DNA from: Rubrivivax sp.
Lineage (GTDB): Bacteria > Pseudomonadota > Gammaproteobacteria > Burkholderiales > Burkholderiaceae_C
Direction of reading: 5' to 3'
Assembly: GCA_016789865.1 (NCBI GenBank)
Contig: JAEUPC010000056.1
Coordinates: 1-34,486 of the forward strand
DNA: 34,486 bases
In this document: one piece after another, positions 16,126 through 24,334 of the stretch
How positions within the stretch are numbered: position 1 is the first letter of the stretch
Layout: the number at the start of each line of letters is the position of its first letter
Position numbers and translations under genes: made by a program
Notes under the pieces: model-generated
Seen by the model: only the letters and a program-made list of their open reading frames with translations
What the model was told of the DNA's origin: nothing
Databases searched by the model: none

Positions 16126-17541
16126 ATGCAAGTCCAAGCCAGCGCCTTCAAGGCCTACGACATCCGCGGCATCGTCGGCCAGGCGCTCGACGAGGGCTTT
16201 GCCGAACACCTGGGCCGCGCGTTTGGCAGCGAGGCGCTGGCCGCCGGCGAACGTGCGGTGGCGGTGGGCCGCGACGGGCGCCTCTCGGGCCCGGGGCTCG
16301 CCGCGGCGCTCATCCGCGGGCTGGCCAGCACCGGGCTCGACGTGGTCGACCTCGGGGCCGTGACGACGCCGATGCTCTACTACGTGGCGGCCACGCGCGG
16401 CAAGCACGGCTGCCGCAGCGGCATCCAGGTCACCGGCAGCCACAACCCGAAGAACTACAACGGCTTCAAGATGGTGATGGCCGGCGCCGCCATCTACGGT
16501 GAAGCCATCCAGCGCCTGCGCCAGCGCATGGAGGCCGAGAGCTATGCCGTCGGGCGCGGGCCGAACGGCGGCCGGGTCGCGCGCATGGACATCGGCCCCG
16601 AGTACCGCCACCGCATCGTCAGCGACTGCCGGCAGGCGCGGCCGATGAGGATCGTCGTCGACTCGGGCAACGGCATCCCCGGCGCCAGCGCGCCGGGCAT
16701 CCTGAAGGCCATGGGCCACGAGGTCATCGACCTGTACAGCGCGGTGGACGGCGACTTCCCCAACCACCACCCCGACCCGAGCAAGCCGGAGAACCTGGCC
16801 GACCTCATCAAGGTGGTGCATGCCACTGGCGCCGAGCTCGGCCTGGCATTTGATGGCGACGGCGACCGCCTGGGCGTGGTCACGCGCGGCGGCCACATCA
16901 TCTACCCCGACCGGCAGATCATGCTGTTTGCGCGCGACATCCTCTCGCGGCACCGCGGCGCCACCATCATCTACGACGTCAAGTGCAGCCAGCGGCTGCC
17001 GGTGGCCATCCGCGCCGCGGGCGGCGTGCCGCTGCTGTGGAAGACCGGCCACTCGCTGGTGAAGGCCAAGCTGAAGGAAACCGGTGCGCCGTTTGCCGGC
17101 GAGATGAGCGGGCACCTGTTCTTCGGCGAGCGCTGGTACGGCTTCGACGACGCGATGTACACCGCGGCGCGGCTGCTGGAGATTCTCTCGCGGCATGCCG
17201 ACCCGAGCGCGGTGCTCGACGCGCTGCCCACCAGCTTCTCCACGCCCGAACTGAACGTGCCCTGCGCCGAGGGCGAGCACCACCGCGTGGTGGCCGAGCT
17301 GCTGGCGCGCGTGGCTGACGGGCGCCTCGTGTTCGAGGGCGGCGAGGTCGGTACTGTCGACGGGCTGCGCGTGGACTTCGCCGACGGCTTCGGCCTCATC
17401 CGCGGCAGCAACACCACGCCGGTGCTGGTGCTGCGCTTCGAGGGCCACACCGAGGCCGCCTTGCACCGCATCGAGGCGCAGATGATGGCGGCGCTGCGCG
17501 CGGTGAAGCCCGATGCGCAGGTGGCCGCTGCAGCGCACTGA
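16126..17541 (+). CDS. Phosphomannomutase/phosphoglucomutase (AlgC/ManB type)
   Basis: 471 residues from ATG 16126 (MQVQASAFKAYDIRGIVG, the usual start of the family); the frame upstream is not protein-like. Four-domain alpha-D-phosphohexomutase: phosphoserine loop TGSHNPKNYNGFK (Ser105), metal loop FDGDGDRLG (Asp243, 245, 247), sugar-recognition loop GEMSGHLFF and C-terminal phosphate loop RGSNTTPVLVLRF. It interconverts mannose or glucose 6-phosphate and 1-phosphate, feeding GDP-mannose, exopolysaccharide and LPS core synthesis. The next gene on the same strand is waaA, 90 bp away, which supports an envelope role. The PMM/PGM type with dual specificity is inferred from likeness to Pseudomonas AlgC. 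Confidence 0.95.
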   Translation: MQVQASAFKAYDIRGIVGQALDEGFAEHLGRAFGSEALAAGERAVAVGRDGRLSGPGLAAALIRGLASTGLDVVDLGAVTTPMLYYVAATRGKHGCRSGIQVTGSHNPKNYNGFKMVMAGAAIYGEAIQRLRQRMEAESYAVGRGPNGGRVARMDIGPEYRHRIVSDCRQARPMRIVVDSGNGIPGASAPGILKAMGHEVIDLYSAVDGDFPNHHPDPSKPENLADLIKVVHATGAELGLAFDGDGDRLGVVTRGGHIIYPDRQIMLFARDILSRHRGATIIYDVKCSQRLPVAIRAAGGVPLLWKTGHSLVKAKLKETGAPFAGEMSGHLFFGERWYGFDDAMYTAARLLEILSRHADPSAVLDALPTSFSTPELNVPCAEGEHHRVVAELLARVADGRLVFEGGEVGTVDGLRVDFADGFGLIRGSNTTPVLVLRFEGHTEAALHRIEAQMMAALRAVKPDAQVAAAAH

Positions 17542-17631
17542 GCCGCGCCGGCCCGATGCCGCGCGGCCTGTGCGGCCGTGGCCACCCTGGCCCGGTGCCG
17601 CAGCGGCGTGCCGCTTCCAGCTCCTGAGCCC

Positions 17632-18963
17632 ATGCCCGCGCTGAGCGCAGCCCTGGCGCGCGGGGCCTACAGCGCCATGCTGCGCCTGCTGGCGCCGCTC
17701 TACGTGCTGCGGCTGCTGTGGCGAAGCCGGCATGAGCCACCTTATGGGCAGCGGCTGGCCGAGCGCTTCGGCTTCGCGGCGTCGCCGGTGGTGCCCGGGC
17801 GGCTGTGGCTGCACGCGGTGTCGCTGGGCGAGACGCGTGCCGCCGCGCCGCTGATCGACGAGTTGCGCCGGCAGCGCCCGGGGCTCGCGCTGCTGCTCAC
17901 GCACGGCACGGCCACCGGGCTGGAGGCCGGTGCCGCGCTGCTGCGCGAAGGCGATGCACAGGCGTGGCTGCCCTACGACACGCCGGGCGCGGTGCGGCGC
18001 TTCCTGCGGCGACACCGGCCGGTGGCCGCAGTGGTGATGGAGACCGAGATCTGGCCCAACCTGCTGCACGAAGCGGCGCGGGCCGGCGTGCCGGTGGTGC
18101 TGGCCAATGCGCGGCTGTCGGAGCGCAGCGCGCGCAAGGGGCGGCGGCTGGCGGCGTTGATGCGCCCGGCAGCCGGGTGCCTGACGGTTGCGCTGGCGCA
18201 GACCGAGGCCGACGCCGCGCGCCTGCGTGAGGCCGGTGTGCGCGACGTGCGCGTGCAGGGCAACCTGAAGTTCGACCTCACGCCTGCCGAGGCGCTGCTG
18301 CAGCGGGGCCGCCGGTGGCGCGAGGCGCTGGGCCGACCGGTCGTGCTGCTGGCCGTCTCACGTGAAGGCGAGGAGGCCGCCTTGCTGAGCGCCTGGCGGC
18401 AGGAGGTGAACGCCACTGGGGCGGCGCAGGGCGCCGCAACCGGGCAGTGCCGGCCGCTGCTGCTGGTCGTGCCGCGGCATCCGCAGCGCTTCGACGAGGT
18501 GGCCGGCCTCGTGCAGTCGCATGGACTGACCATCGTTCGACGCAGCGCGTTCGACATCGGGCCCGACGCGCAGCCGCCGGCCGAAGCGGGCGCTGTCGAC
18601 GTCTGGCTGGGCGACTCGATGCGAGAGATGCCGCTGTACTACGCGCTGGCCGACGTGGCGCTGCTGGGCGGCAGCTTTGCGCCGCTGGGTGGGCAGAACC
18701 TCATCGAGGCGGCGGCCTGCGGGTGCCCGCTGCTGATGGGGCCGCACACCTTCAACTTCGAGCAGGCCGCCGAGGGGGCGCTGGCCGCGGGCGGGGCCGA
18801 GCGCGCTGCGACCCTCGATGCGGCCCTGGCCGTGGCGCTGCAGTGGCTGGCCGATCGGCCGGCGCTGGCCGTGCGGGCCGAACGCGCCCGGGCGTTCGCC
18901 GCCGGCCACCGCGGTGCAGCGGTGCGCATGGCGAACGCCGTGCTGGCGCAGGTGCGCAGCTGA
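17632..18963 (+). CDS. waaA: 3-deoxy-D-manno-octulosonic acid transferase
   Basis: 443 residues from ATG 17632. A short N-terminal membrane anchor (MLRLLAPLYVLRLLWRSR) is followed by the glycosyltransferase N domain with LWLHAVSLGETRAA (catalytic Glu67) and METEIWPNLLHEA, and a GT-B C-terminal half with VQGNLKFDL, LLLVVPRHPQRF and GGSFAPLGGQNLIEAAACG, the CMP-Kdo-binding region. It adds Kdo to lipid IVA in the inner membrane. In many Burkholderiales waaA lies beside tolC; here it follows the mutase gene instead, while tolC is 5.4 kb away. Whether it adds one or two Kdo residues cannot be told. Confidence 0.95.
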   Translation: MPALSAALARGAYSAMLRLLAPLYVLRLLWRSRHEPPYGQRLAERFGFAASPVVPGRLWLHAVSLGETRAAAPLIDELRRQRPGLALLLTHGTATGLEAGAALLREGDAQAWLPYDTPGAVRRFLRRHRPVAAVVMETEIWPNLLHEAARAGVPVVLANARLSERSARKGRRLAALMRPAAGCLTVALAQTEADAARLREAGVRDVRVQGNLKFDLTPAEALLQRGRRWREALGRPVVLLAVSREGEEAALLSAWRQEVNATGAAQGAATGQCRPLLLVVPRHPQRFDEVAGLVQSHGLTIVRRSAFDIGPDAQPPAEAGAVDVWLGDSMREMPLYYALADVALLGGSFAPLGGQNLIEAAACGCPLLMGPHTFNFEQAAEGALAAGGAERAATLDAALAVALQWLADRPALAVRAERARAFAAGHRGAAVRMANAVLAQVRS

Positions 18964-19080
18964 GCGCTTGACGGCCGCCCCTTCAGGGAGGGAGGTGGCC
19001 CTGGCCTGCGGGTGGAGCGAACTCGCGCACGTTGGCAGAATCGGCGATTCCCTTCCGACTCCCTACCCGGTAACTCTGCG

Positions 19081-20628
19081 ATGGTCCCGCCGCTCGGCTT
19101 CAACTCCACCTCTCCCGCGACAACCCAGGCGAACCGGGCCCGGCGTGCGCGTGTCGGGCCGATCGCCGCATGGGTGTGCGGGCTTCTCTTGGGGGCCTTC
19201 GGTGCCGCCGAGGCGGCCGCGGCCACCTTCGACCTGTGCGTGCGTGGCACCGGTGTGGGCTTCAGCCGCATCGCCCGCCTGACGCTGGAGGTCACCGGCA
19301 GCGAGGTCGCCGTCGCGGATGCCCCTCGCCTGGGCGCCGCACTGGCGAACGAGCGCCTGTGGAACAGCGAGGCCGACGAAGTGTTCGGCGCGCCCTACGA
19401 CGCCGAAATGTGCGGTGACGCGGTGGCGCCGGCGCAGCGCCTGCAGGTGGCACTCGATGCCGCCCAGGTGCGTGCGTTGTTGACCGGTGGCGCCGGTGCG
19501 GTCGCGCCGCGCGCCACCGCGCCATCCGTTCCGTCTGCGCCTGGCTCGTCCACGCGAAGCATGCGTTCCACCGCGCCGGCTGCCGCTGCCGGCGGGGACA
19601 GCCTGGTGCGCGACGCGCAGGGCAACGTGCTCTACAACGTGGTGCGCGTGCACTACGCCACCAACCGCAAGGAAACCAGCCCCTTCGCGGCGCCCGACGC
19701 GCGCTTCGGCGGCGAGCGCGGCCCGCTCAGCTATGGCATCGCGCATGTCACGATTCCGCGCACGCACCGTGTCGGCATGCTCGAGGCGCCCTCCATCCTG
19801 CGGCTGGAGTTCAAGCCCGACCCGACGCGCCATGTCGTGCTGACCACGGTGCAGTCGCTTTCGCACGAGGCCTGGCGCGCCGAGCTGGCCAAGCGCGCCA
19901 CGATGCTGGGCAACGCCGGCATCCTGGTCTTCATCCACGGCTACAACGTGGCCTTCCAGGACGCGGCACGGCGCGCCGGCCAGCTCACGCACGACCTCGG
20001 CTTTGCCGGGCCGACGGTGCTGTTCTCGTGGCCGTCGCAGGGCGGCCTGGTCGACTACACGGTGGACGAGCAGGCGGCCGAGTGGTCCATCCCCGACATG
20101 AAGACGGTGCTCGCCTCGCTGGGCTCGATCGCGCAGAACACGCCCGTCTATGTCATTGCGCACAGCATGGGCAACCGCGTGCTGGCACGCGGCTTCAAGG
20201 CGCTGGTGGCCGAGGAACCCAAGAGGCTGGCGGCGTTCCGGCAGATCGTGCTGGCCGCGCCCGACATCGACGCCGACGTGTTCCGCCGCGAGCTCGGCCC
20301 GGCCATCCTCAACAAGGGCCCGCGCGTCACGCTGTACGCCAGCTCCAACGACAAGGCGCTGGTCGCCTCGCGCAAGGTGCACGGCGGCTACAAGCGCCTG
20401 GGCGAGAGCGGCGACGGCATCGTCGTGATGAGCGGCCTGGACACCGTGGACGCCAGCACAGTGAGCACCGAGTTCCTCGGACACTCCTACTTCGGCGACA
20501 GCACCACCGTGATGAGCGACCTCATCTACGTCATCCAGAAGAGCCTGCCCCCGCAGGAGCGCACGCGCTTCGCGCTGGAGCCTGTGCGCGCGGCGATCGG
20601 GCAGTACTGGCGGTTCAAGAACCAGTAG
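19081..20628 (+). CDS. DUF900 alpha/beta hydrolase, probably membrane-anchored or exported
   Basis: 515 residues from ATG 19081; a GTG at 19012 would add 23 basic residues and is possible. A hydrophobic segment (IAAWVCGLLLGAFGAAEAAA, about residues 27-46) looks like a signal peptide or anchor. A ~110-residue N-terminal region of unknown kind with two Cys is followed by an Ala/Ser/Pro linker and a DUF900 hydrolase domain: VHYATNRKE, ILVFIHGYNVAFQDA, LFSWPSQGGLVDYTVDE, nucleophile elbow VIAHSMGNRV (Ser362) and a C-terminal LGHSYFGDS that may provide the His. DUF900 proteins are esterase- or lipase-like; the substrate is unknown. It is probably a single-gene unit. Confidence 0.88.
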   Translation: MVPPLGFNSTSPATTQANRARRARVGPIAAWVCGLLLGAFGAAEAAAATFDLCVRGTGVGFSRIARLTLEVTGSEVAVADAPRLGAALANERLWNSEADEVFGAPYDAEMCGDAVAPAQRLQVALDAAQVRALLTGGAGAVAPRATAPSVPSAPGSSTRSMRSTAPAAAAGGDSLVRDAQGNVLYNVVRVHYATNRKETSPFAAPDARFGGERGPLSYGIAHVTIPRTHRVGMLEAPSILRLEFKPDPTRHVVLTTVQSLSHEAWRAELAKRATMLGNAGILVFIHGYNVAFQDAARRAGQLTHDLGFAGPTVLFSWPSQGGLVDYTVDEQAAEWSIPDMKTVLASLGSIAQNTPVYVIAHSMGNRVLARGFKALVAEEPKRLAAFRQIVLAAPDIDADVFRRELGPAILNKGPRVTLYASSNDKALVASRKVHGGYKRLGESGDGIVVMSGLDTVDASTVSTEFLGHSYFGDSTTVMSDLIYVIQKSLPPQERTRFALEPVRAAIGQYWRFKNQ

Positions 20629-20636
20629 CGCCCGCG

Positions 20637-20686
20637 GGCCGGCCCGGCCGGCCTGGAATCGCCAGCAGGCCGGCCCGGCCGGCCTG
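20637..20686. repeat. 19-bp direct repeat between convergent genes
   Basis: Two identical copies of GGCCGGCCCGGCCGGCCTG lie at 20637-20655 and 20668-20686, 12 bp apart, in the 140-bp space between the DUF900 and CZB stops. Because GGCCGGCC is self-complementary the copies can also pair with each other; a bidirectional terminator is possible but there is no T-run. Confidence 0.6.
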
Positions 20687-20768
20687 AGGCCGCGTGCCCT
20701 CGGCCAGAACGTCGCCGAGGGCGCCCGAGGGCGCCGGTGGTACCGGCGCGCCGGCCTCGGCGAGACCC

Positions 20769-21143
20769 TCAGGCCGTGGTGGCCACTTCCTTGCGCAGGC
20801 CGAGGATCGCGCCGCCGATCGCGCTGGAGGCGGCCGCGTAAGGCGTACCGCCGTCGAGCATCTTCTCGGCCGCCGTGTAGTCGCCGGCGTTGATGGTCTG
20901 GGCCACGCGGCCGGCCTCGCGGTGGAAGGTTGCGTGCTTCTCGACGCACGCGGTGTAGGTACGCAGGCGGCCGTACTGGGTCTTCGCCGCGCCGTGCAGC
21001 CACTGCCCGAACGGGCAGACGTTGTCGCGCGAGATGCCGGTGGCGTCCAGTTGCTGCTTGTCCTGGATGGCCCGGCGCAGCTTGAGCTTCCACTCGCCGT
21101 GGGCCTTGATTGCGTCGTCGAGATTCATGTCCTGTTGCTCCAT
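20769..21143 (-). CDS. Stand-alone CZB (chemoreceptor zinc-binding) domain protein
   Basis: 124 residues, consisting almost entirely of a CZB domain. The 3-His/1-Cys zinc site of the family is complete: His15 (AHGEWK), Cys43 (CPFGQWLHG), His70 and His74 (KHATFHREAG). CZB domains usually sit at the end of chemoreceptors or diguanylate cyclases, where zinc or hypochlorite tunes signalling. Here there is no receptor or cyclase domain on the chain or next door, so it may be a free sensor subunit or zinc buffer; this is inference. The start could also be ATG 21128 (MNLDDAIK). It follows the DUF1501 gene by 57 bp and may be co-transcribed. Confidence 0.88.
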   Translation of the reverse strand: MEQQDMNLDDAIKAHGEWKLKLRRAIQDKQQLDATGISRDNVCPFGQWLHGAAKTQYGRLRTYTACVEKHATFHREAGRVAQTINAGDYTAAEKMLDGGTPYAAASSAIGGAILGLRKEVATTA

Positions 21144-21200
21144 CGAAGTCTCACCCTTCGGCTTCGGCCGAGCGGGCGCGGACTTGAGGGGCGCCGCGGC

Positions 21201-22418
21201 TCAGCCGCGCAGGATTTGCAGGGCCCGCAGCCCGCCGCTGCCGGGCAGCACCTGGTCATCGAGCGCCGCGCGTGGAATGCGCAGGTGTTCGCCGAGCACC
21301 GTGCGCAGCACGGCGCGCAGATCGGTGGTGACGCGCAGGTCGCGGCCCTCGAAGCGGTCCTTCTTCGCCAGGCCTGGCCAGTCGGCGAAGACGCGGCCGC
21401 CCTGCACCGCGCCGCCCAGCACGAAGGCCGCGCCGCCGCTGCCGTGGTCGGTGCCGAGGTTGCCGTTGACGGCCACCTCGCGGCCGAACTCGGTGGCCAC
21501 CAGCACCACCGTGCGCGCCCACAGGCCGGCCGGCTGCAGCGCCTCGCGCAGCGCGTGAAGTGCGGCGTCCAGCGCGCGCAGGTTGTTCGAGGCGGCCCCT
21601 TGCGGCAGCGCCTGGTTGGTGTGCGAGTCCCAGCCGCCCATCTCGAGAACGGCGACCTGGCTGCCGCGCTGCAGAAAGTCGGCGGCCTTGGTGGCCAGCG
21701 CGACGACCGCATGTGCGCCGCCGCGGCCGGCGCCGCCGCCCATGCCGGCGGGGTTGTCGGCCATGCCCGGGCTCTCGCGCAGGCCGCGGGCGCGGGCCAG
21801 GGCCTGCGCCAGCGCGGGGTCGGTGCGGTACATCGTCTCCAGCCGCGCCACGAGGTCGGGCGCCGGTTCGGGCAGGCTGGAAGGGGCCCAGGTGTCCACC
21901 TCGGTGGGGCCGCGCAGCACCAGCGGCACCGCGGTCTCCAGCGCCACGGCCTTCATCGGTTTGCCGCTCACCGCACCATGGGCGGCCAGCGCGCGGGCCA
22001 GCCAGCCGGTGGACAGCTCGTAGGGCCGCGTGCCGCCGGACTCGAGCACCTGCTGCGCATCGAAGTGCGAGCGCTCGCGGTAGGGCAGCCCGGTGGCGTG
22101 CACGACGAGCAACTCGCCGCGTCCGTACATCGCGTGCAACTGCGGCAGCAGCGGGTGCAGCGCGAAGGGGCCCTCCAGCGCCGGTGGTAGAGACGCGAAC
22201 GCGTTGAACTGGCCCAGCGGCCCGCGGGCCTCGGCGAAGGCCGGGTCGCCGACGGCGGGCACGGCGGTCAGGCCGTCCAGCCCTCCGCGCAGGATGACGA
22301 ACACGAGGCGCGGGGCCTCGGGCCGGGCATCCGCGGCGGCCACGGCCAGCGAAGCCCACGGTGCCAGGGCGCCGGCGCTCAGCAGGGCGCGCATGAGGTG
22401 TCGGCGGGTGGTGTTCAT
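21201..22418 (-). CDS. DUF1501 protein, Tat-exported
   Basis: 405 residues from ATG 22418; the longer open frame upstream is not protein-like. A twin-arginine signal opens the protein (TRRHLMRALLSAGALAPWA), followed by LVFVILRGGLDGLTAVPAVG and, further on, MGGWDSHTNQALPQG, VVLVATEFGREVAVNGNLG and TDHGSGGAAFVLGGAV, the hallmark blocks of the DUF1501 (alkaline-phosphatase/sulfatase-like) family. Conserved Asp/His residues in these blocks suggest metal binding, but no activity is established. The gene follows the DUF1800 gene by 59 bp on the same strand; the two families are regularly neighbours and probably act together in the periplasm or on export. Confidence 0.93.
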   Translation of the reverse strand: MNTTRRHLMRALLSAGALAPWASLAVAAADARPEAPRLVFVILRGGLDGLTAVPAVGDPAFAEARGPLGQFNAFASLPPALEGPFALHPLLPQLHAMYGRGELLVVHATGLPYRERSHFDAQQVLESGGTRPYELSTGWLARALAAHGAVSGKPMKAVALETAVPLVLRGPTEVDTWAPSSLPEPAPDLVARLETMYRTDPALAQALARARGLRESPGMADNPAGMGGGAGRGGAHAVVALATKAADFLQRGSQVAVLEMGGWDSHTNQALPQGAASNNLRALDAALHALREALQPAGLWARTVVLVATEFGREVAVNGNLGTDHGSGGAAFVLGGAVQGGRVFADWPGLAKKDRFEGRDLRVTTDLRAVLRTVLGEHLRIPRAALDDQVLPGSGGLRALQILRG

Positions 22419-22477
22419 GGCCAGAGGGGCTCCACGAAGAAGAGGGTCGCAAGAGGGGCAGGGTGGCGGACGAGGGC

Positions 22478-24061
22478 TCAGCGCCGCTGGAACTCCGGGG
22501 CCAGCAGCAGCAGCGCAAGGGCCTGCGGGCCATCGGCCGCGCGCTCGATCTGCCTTGCGGTCTCTTCGGTGAGCCAGGGCCCGAGGCTCGCGCGGGCCAC
22601 GGCGCGGGCATCGACCTGCCGGCCCAGGCGGCTGGCCACGCGTGTGGCCCACTCGACGCGCTTCCACACCGCGTCGGGCCCGAGCCACTCCTCGGCGCGG
22701 TCGGGCCAGCCGGCCGGCGACGGTGCGGCCTGCACGCGCTGGCCGAGCGCAGCAATGCCGCCATCGGGGTTGCGCTCGAACGCCTGCTCGCCCAGCGCCA
22801 GCAGCCGCGCGCTGCCGACGACGAACTCCTCGGGCGTCTTGAGCTTGGCCGGTGTTGGCTGCCAGGCCAGAGGCGACTCGATGAGCGTGCGGTAAAGCGT
22901 AGGCAGGTCGCCGTCGCTGCGGCTGAAGGCCGCGGCGAGCGCGGCCACCAGCGCGGCGGGCGGCTCGTCGGCGACGAAGTGGCGCGCCAGCTTGTAGGAG
23001 ACGAAGCGCGCGGTGGAGGGATGGCGGGCCAGGTCGCCGAGCACTTCCTCCAGCGCGCCCGGGCCTTCGCGGTAGCGCATGCCGAGAACGGTCTTGGGAC
23101 CGGGGTCGTGCCAGCCGGGCTCGAAGCGCGTGGGCTCGGTGGCGCTGCCCGCGGCGAGCATCTCGCGCAACGGCACCCGCCAGCCGGTGAGCACGCGCGC
23201 GAACTCGGTGACGTCGGCCTGCGTGTAGCCGCCCCAGCCGCCGTAAGTGCGGCCGCCTTGCGCGACACCCAGCGTGTGCAGTTCCAGCACCTCGCGCGCG
23301 AGGTTCTCGTTCAGGCCCGTCAGGCGCGGTGCACTGTCGTCACCACCGGCGCGGCGGCGCGCCAGCCGGCGCACCACCGCCGATTGCGGGCCGGCCGATT
23401 GGTCGTTGTCCAGGTAGCGCAGCATGCCGGCGTGGCGTGTGGCGGCCTTCAACAGAGACTCGAAGCTGCCGCCGATGTGCGGGCGGATCGCCTCGCGTTC
23501 GAAGGCGCCGACGATGCCGCGGGCGCTGGCCTTGGCCATCGAGACGGTGAAGTGGTTGCACCAGAACCAGGCCAGGCGCTCGGTGAAGGGCCTGGCGGTC
23601 GTGGCGGCGGTGGCCAGGCGCGCGCGCACGTCGGCCTGCACGATGCTGCGGAAGTGCTCGCCGAACTGCTGTTCGGCCGAGCGGGTGTCGGCGGGCTGGG
23701 CGGTCGTGCCGGTGGTCGCGTTGGCAGCCTGGCCCATCGGGCCGACCGGACCGATCGCGCGCGCCGGGCCCATCGCCGCCTCGCCCGCGCCCGGTGTGCC
23801 GCCGGCCATCTCGGCAGGGCGGCGTTGCACAACGCCGCCGCGGCTTCGCTGGTCGCGCAGGAACTGAGCGAAGCGCTTCAGCCCCTCGGCGCCCGTGACG
23901 AGGTTTGTGCCGCGCTGCGGCTCGGCCGGGCCGATCTGCGCATGCAGCCAGCCGATGGCGTCGCCGCCGATCGCGTCGAGGCGCGGTTCGCCAAGGCCGA
24001 AGCGGTGCGCGGCGATCGCAGCGGCAACGCCAGGCGGCAATTCGTGGGGCAGGCGGCTCAT
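22478..24061 (-). CDS. DUF1800 domain protein
   Basis: 527 residues. The start is set at ATG 24061 because ggagg (24068-24072 on the complement) sits 6 nt ahead; GTG 24076 and ATG 24067 are in frame but overlap that site. Blocks of the family: AAAIAAHRFGLGEP at the N-terminus, TERLAWFWCNHFTVS, GLNENLAREVLELHTLG, GGYTQADVTEFARVLTGW, and ARHPSTARFVSYKLARHFV. A low-complexity Gly/Ala/Pro insert (about residues 85-130) is unlike the core. No clear signal peptide is seen. The biochemical role is unknown. It pairs with the downstream DUF1501 gene, a common arrangement. Confidence 0.92.
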   Translation of the reverse strand: MSRLPHELPPGVAAAIAAHRFGLGEPRLDAIGGDAIGWLHAQIGPAEPQRGTNLVTGAEGLKRFAQFLRDQRSRGGVVQRRPAEMAGGTPGAGEAAMGPARAIGPVGPMGQAANATTGTTAQPADTRSAEQQFGEHFRSIVQADVRARLATAATTARPFTERLAWFWCNHFTVSMAKASARGIVGAFEREAIRPHIGGSFESLLKAATRHAGMLRYLDNDQSAGPQSAVVRRLARRRAGGDDSAPRLTGLNENLAREVLELHTLGVAQGGRTYGGWGGYTQADVTEFARVLTGWRVPLREMLAAGSATEPTRFEPGWHDPGPKTVLGMRYREGPGALEEVLGDLARHPSTARFVSYKLARHFVADEPPAALVAALAAAFSRSDGDLPTLYRTLIESPLAWQPTPAKLKTPEEFVVGSARLLALGEQAFERNPDGGIAALGQRVQAAPSPAGWPDRAEEWLGPDAVWKRVEWATRVASRLGRQVDARAVARASLGPWLTEETARQIERAADGPQALALLLLAPEFQRR

Positions 24062-24187
24062 GGGCATCCTCCGCACGCACCCATGGTGCGCGGTGTGCAG
24101 TTCGGCGGCTGCGCGCCGGCCTGCCTGGATGCCAGTGTCGCGCAGCGCGTTGTACGCTGCGCGTGGGCGATGTGAAGTTTCTTTGCC

Positions 24188-24277
24188 GGCGACCGCGGCG
24201 ACCGCGGCGACCGCGGCGACCGTGGCGACCGTGGCGACCGTGGCGACCGTGGCGACCGTGGCGACCTTGGCGACTGC
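24188..24277. repeat. 9-bp minisatellite, ten copies
   Basis: Ten adjacent 9-bp units: ggcgaccgc three times, ggcgaccgt five times, then ggcgacctt and ggcgactgc. It fills the centre of the 273-bp space between the tolC stop and the DUF1800 start. The order of variants (a block of C-ending, then a block of T-ending units) suggests stepwise duplication. No gene is seen; the unit length keeps all frames open, which produces spurious Ala-Thr or Val-Ala frames. Confidence 0.9.
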
Positions 24278-24334
24278 GGCGTGCTGCCGCTGCGCGGCGC
24301 GCCCGGCGGTGCCCCGGTCCGCCCCCGGGCCCAG

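Noticed and set aside
24188-24277. Possible CRISPR array
   Set aside because: Units are 9 bp and contiguous, with no spacers and no cas genes; it is a minisatellite.
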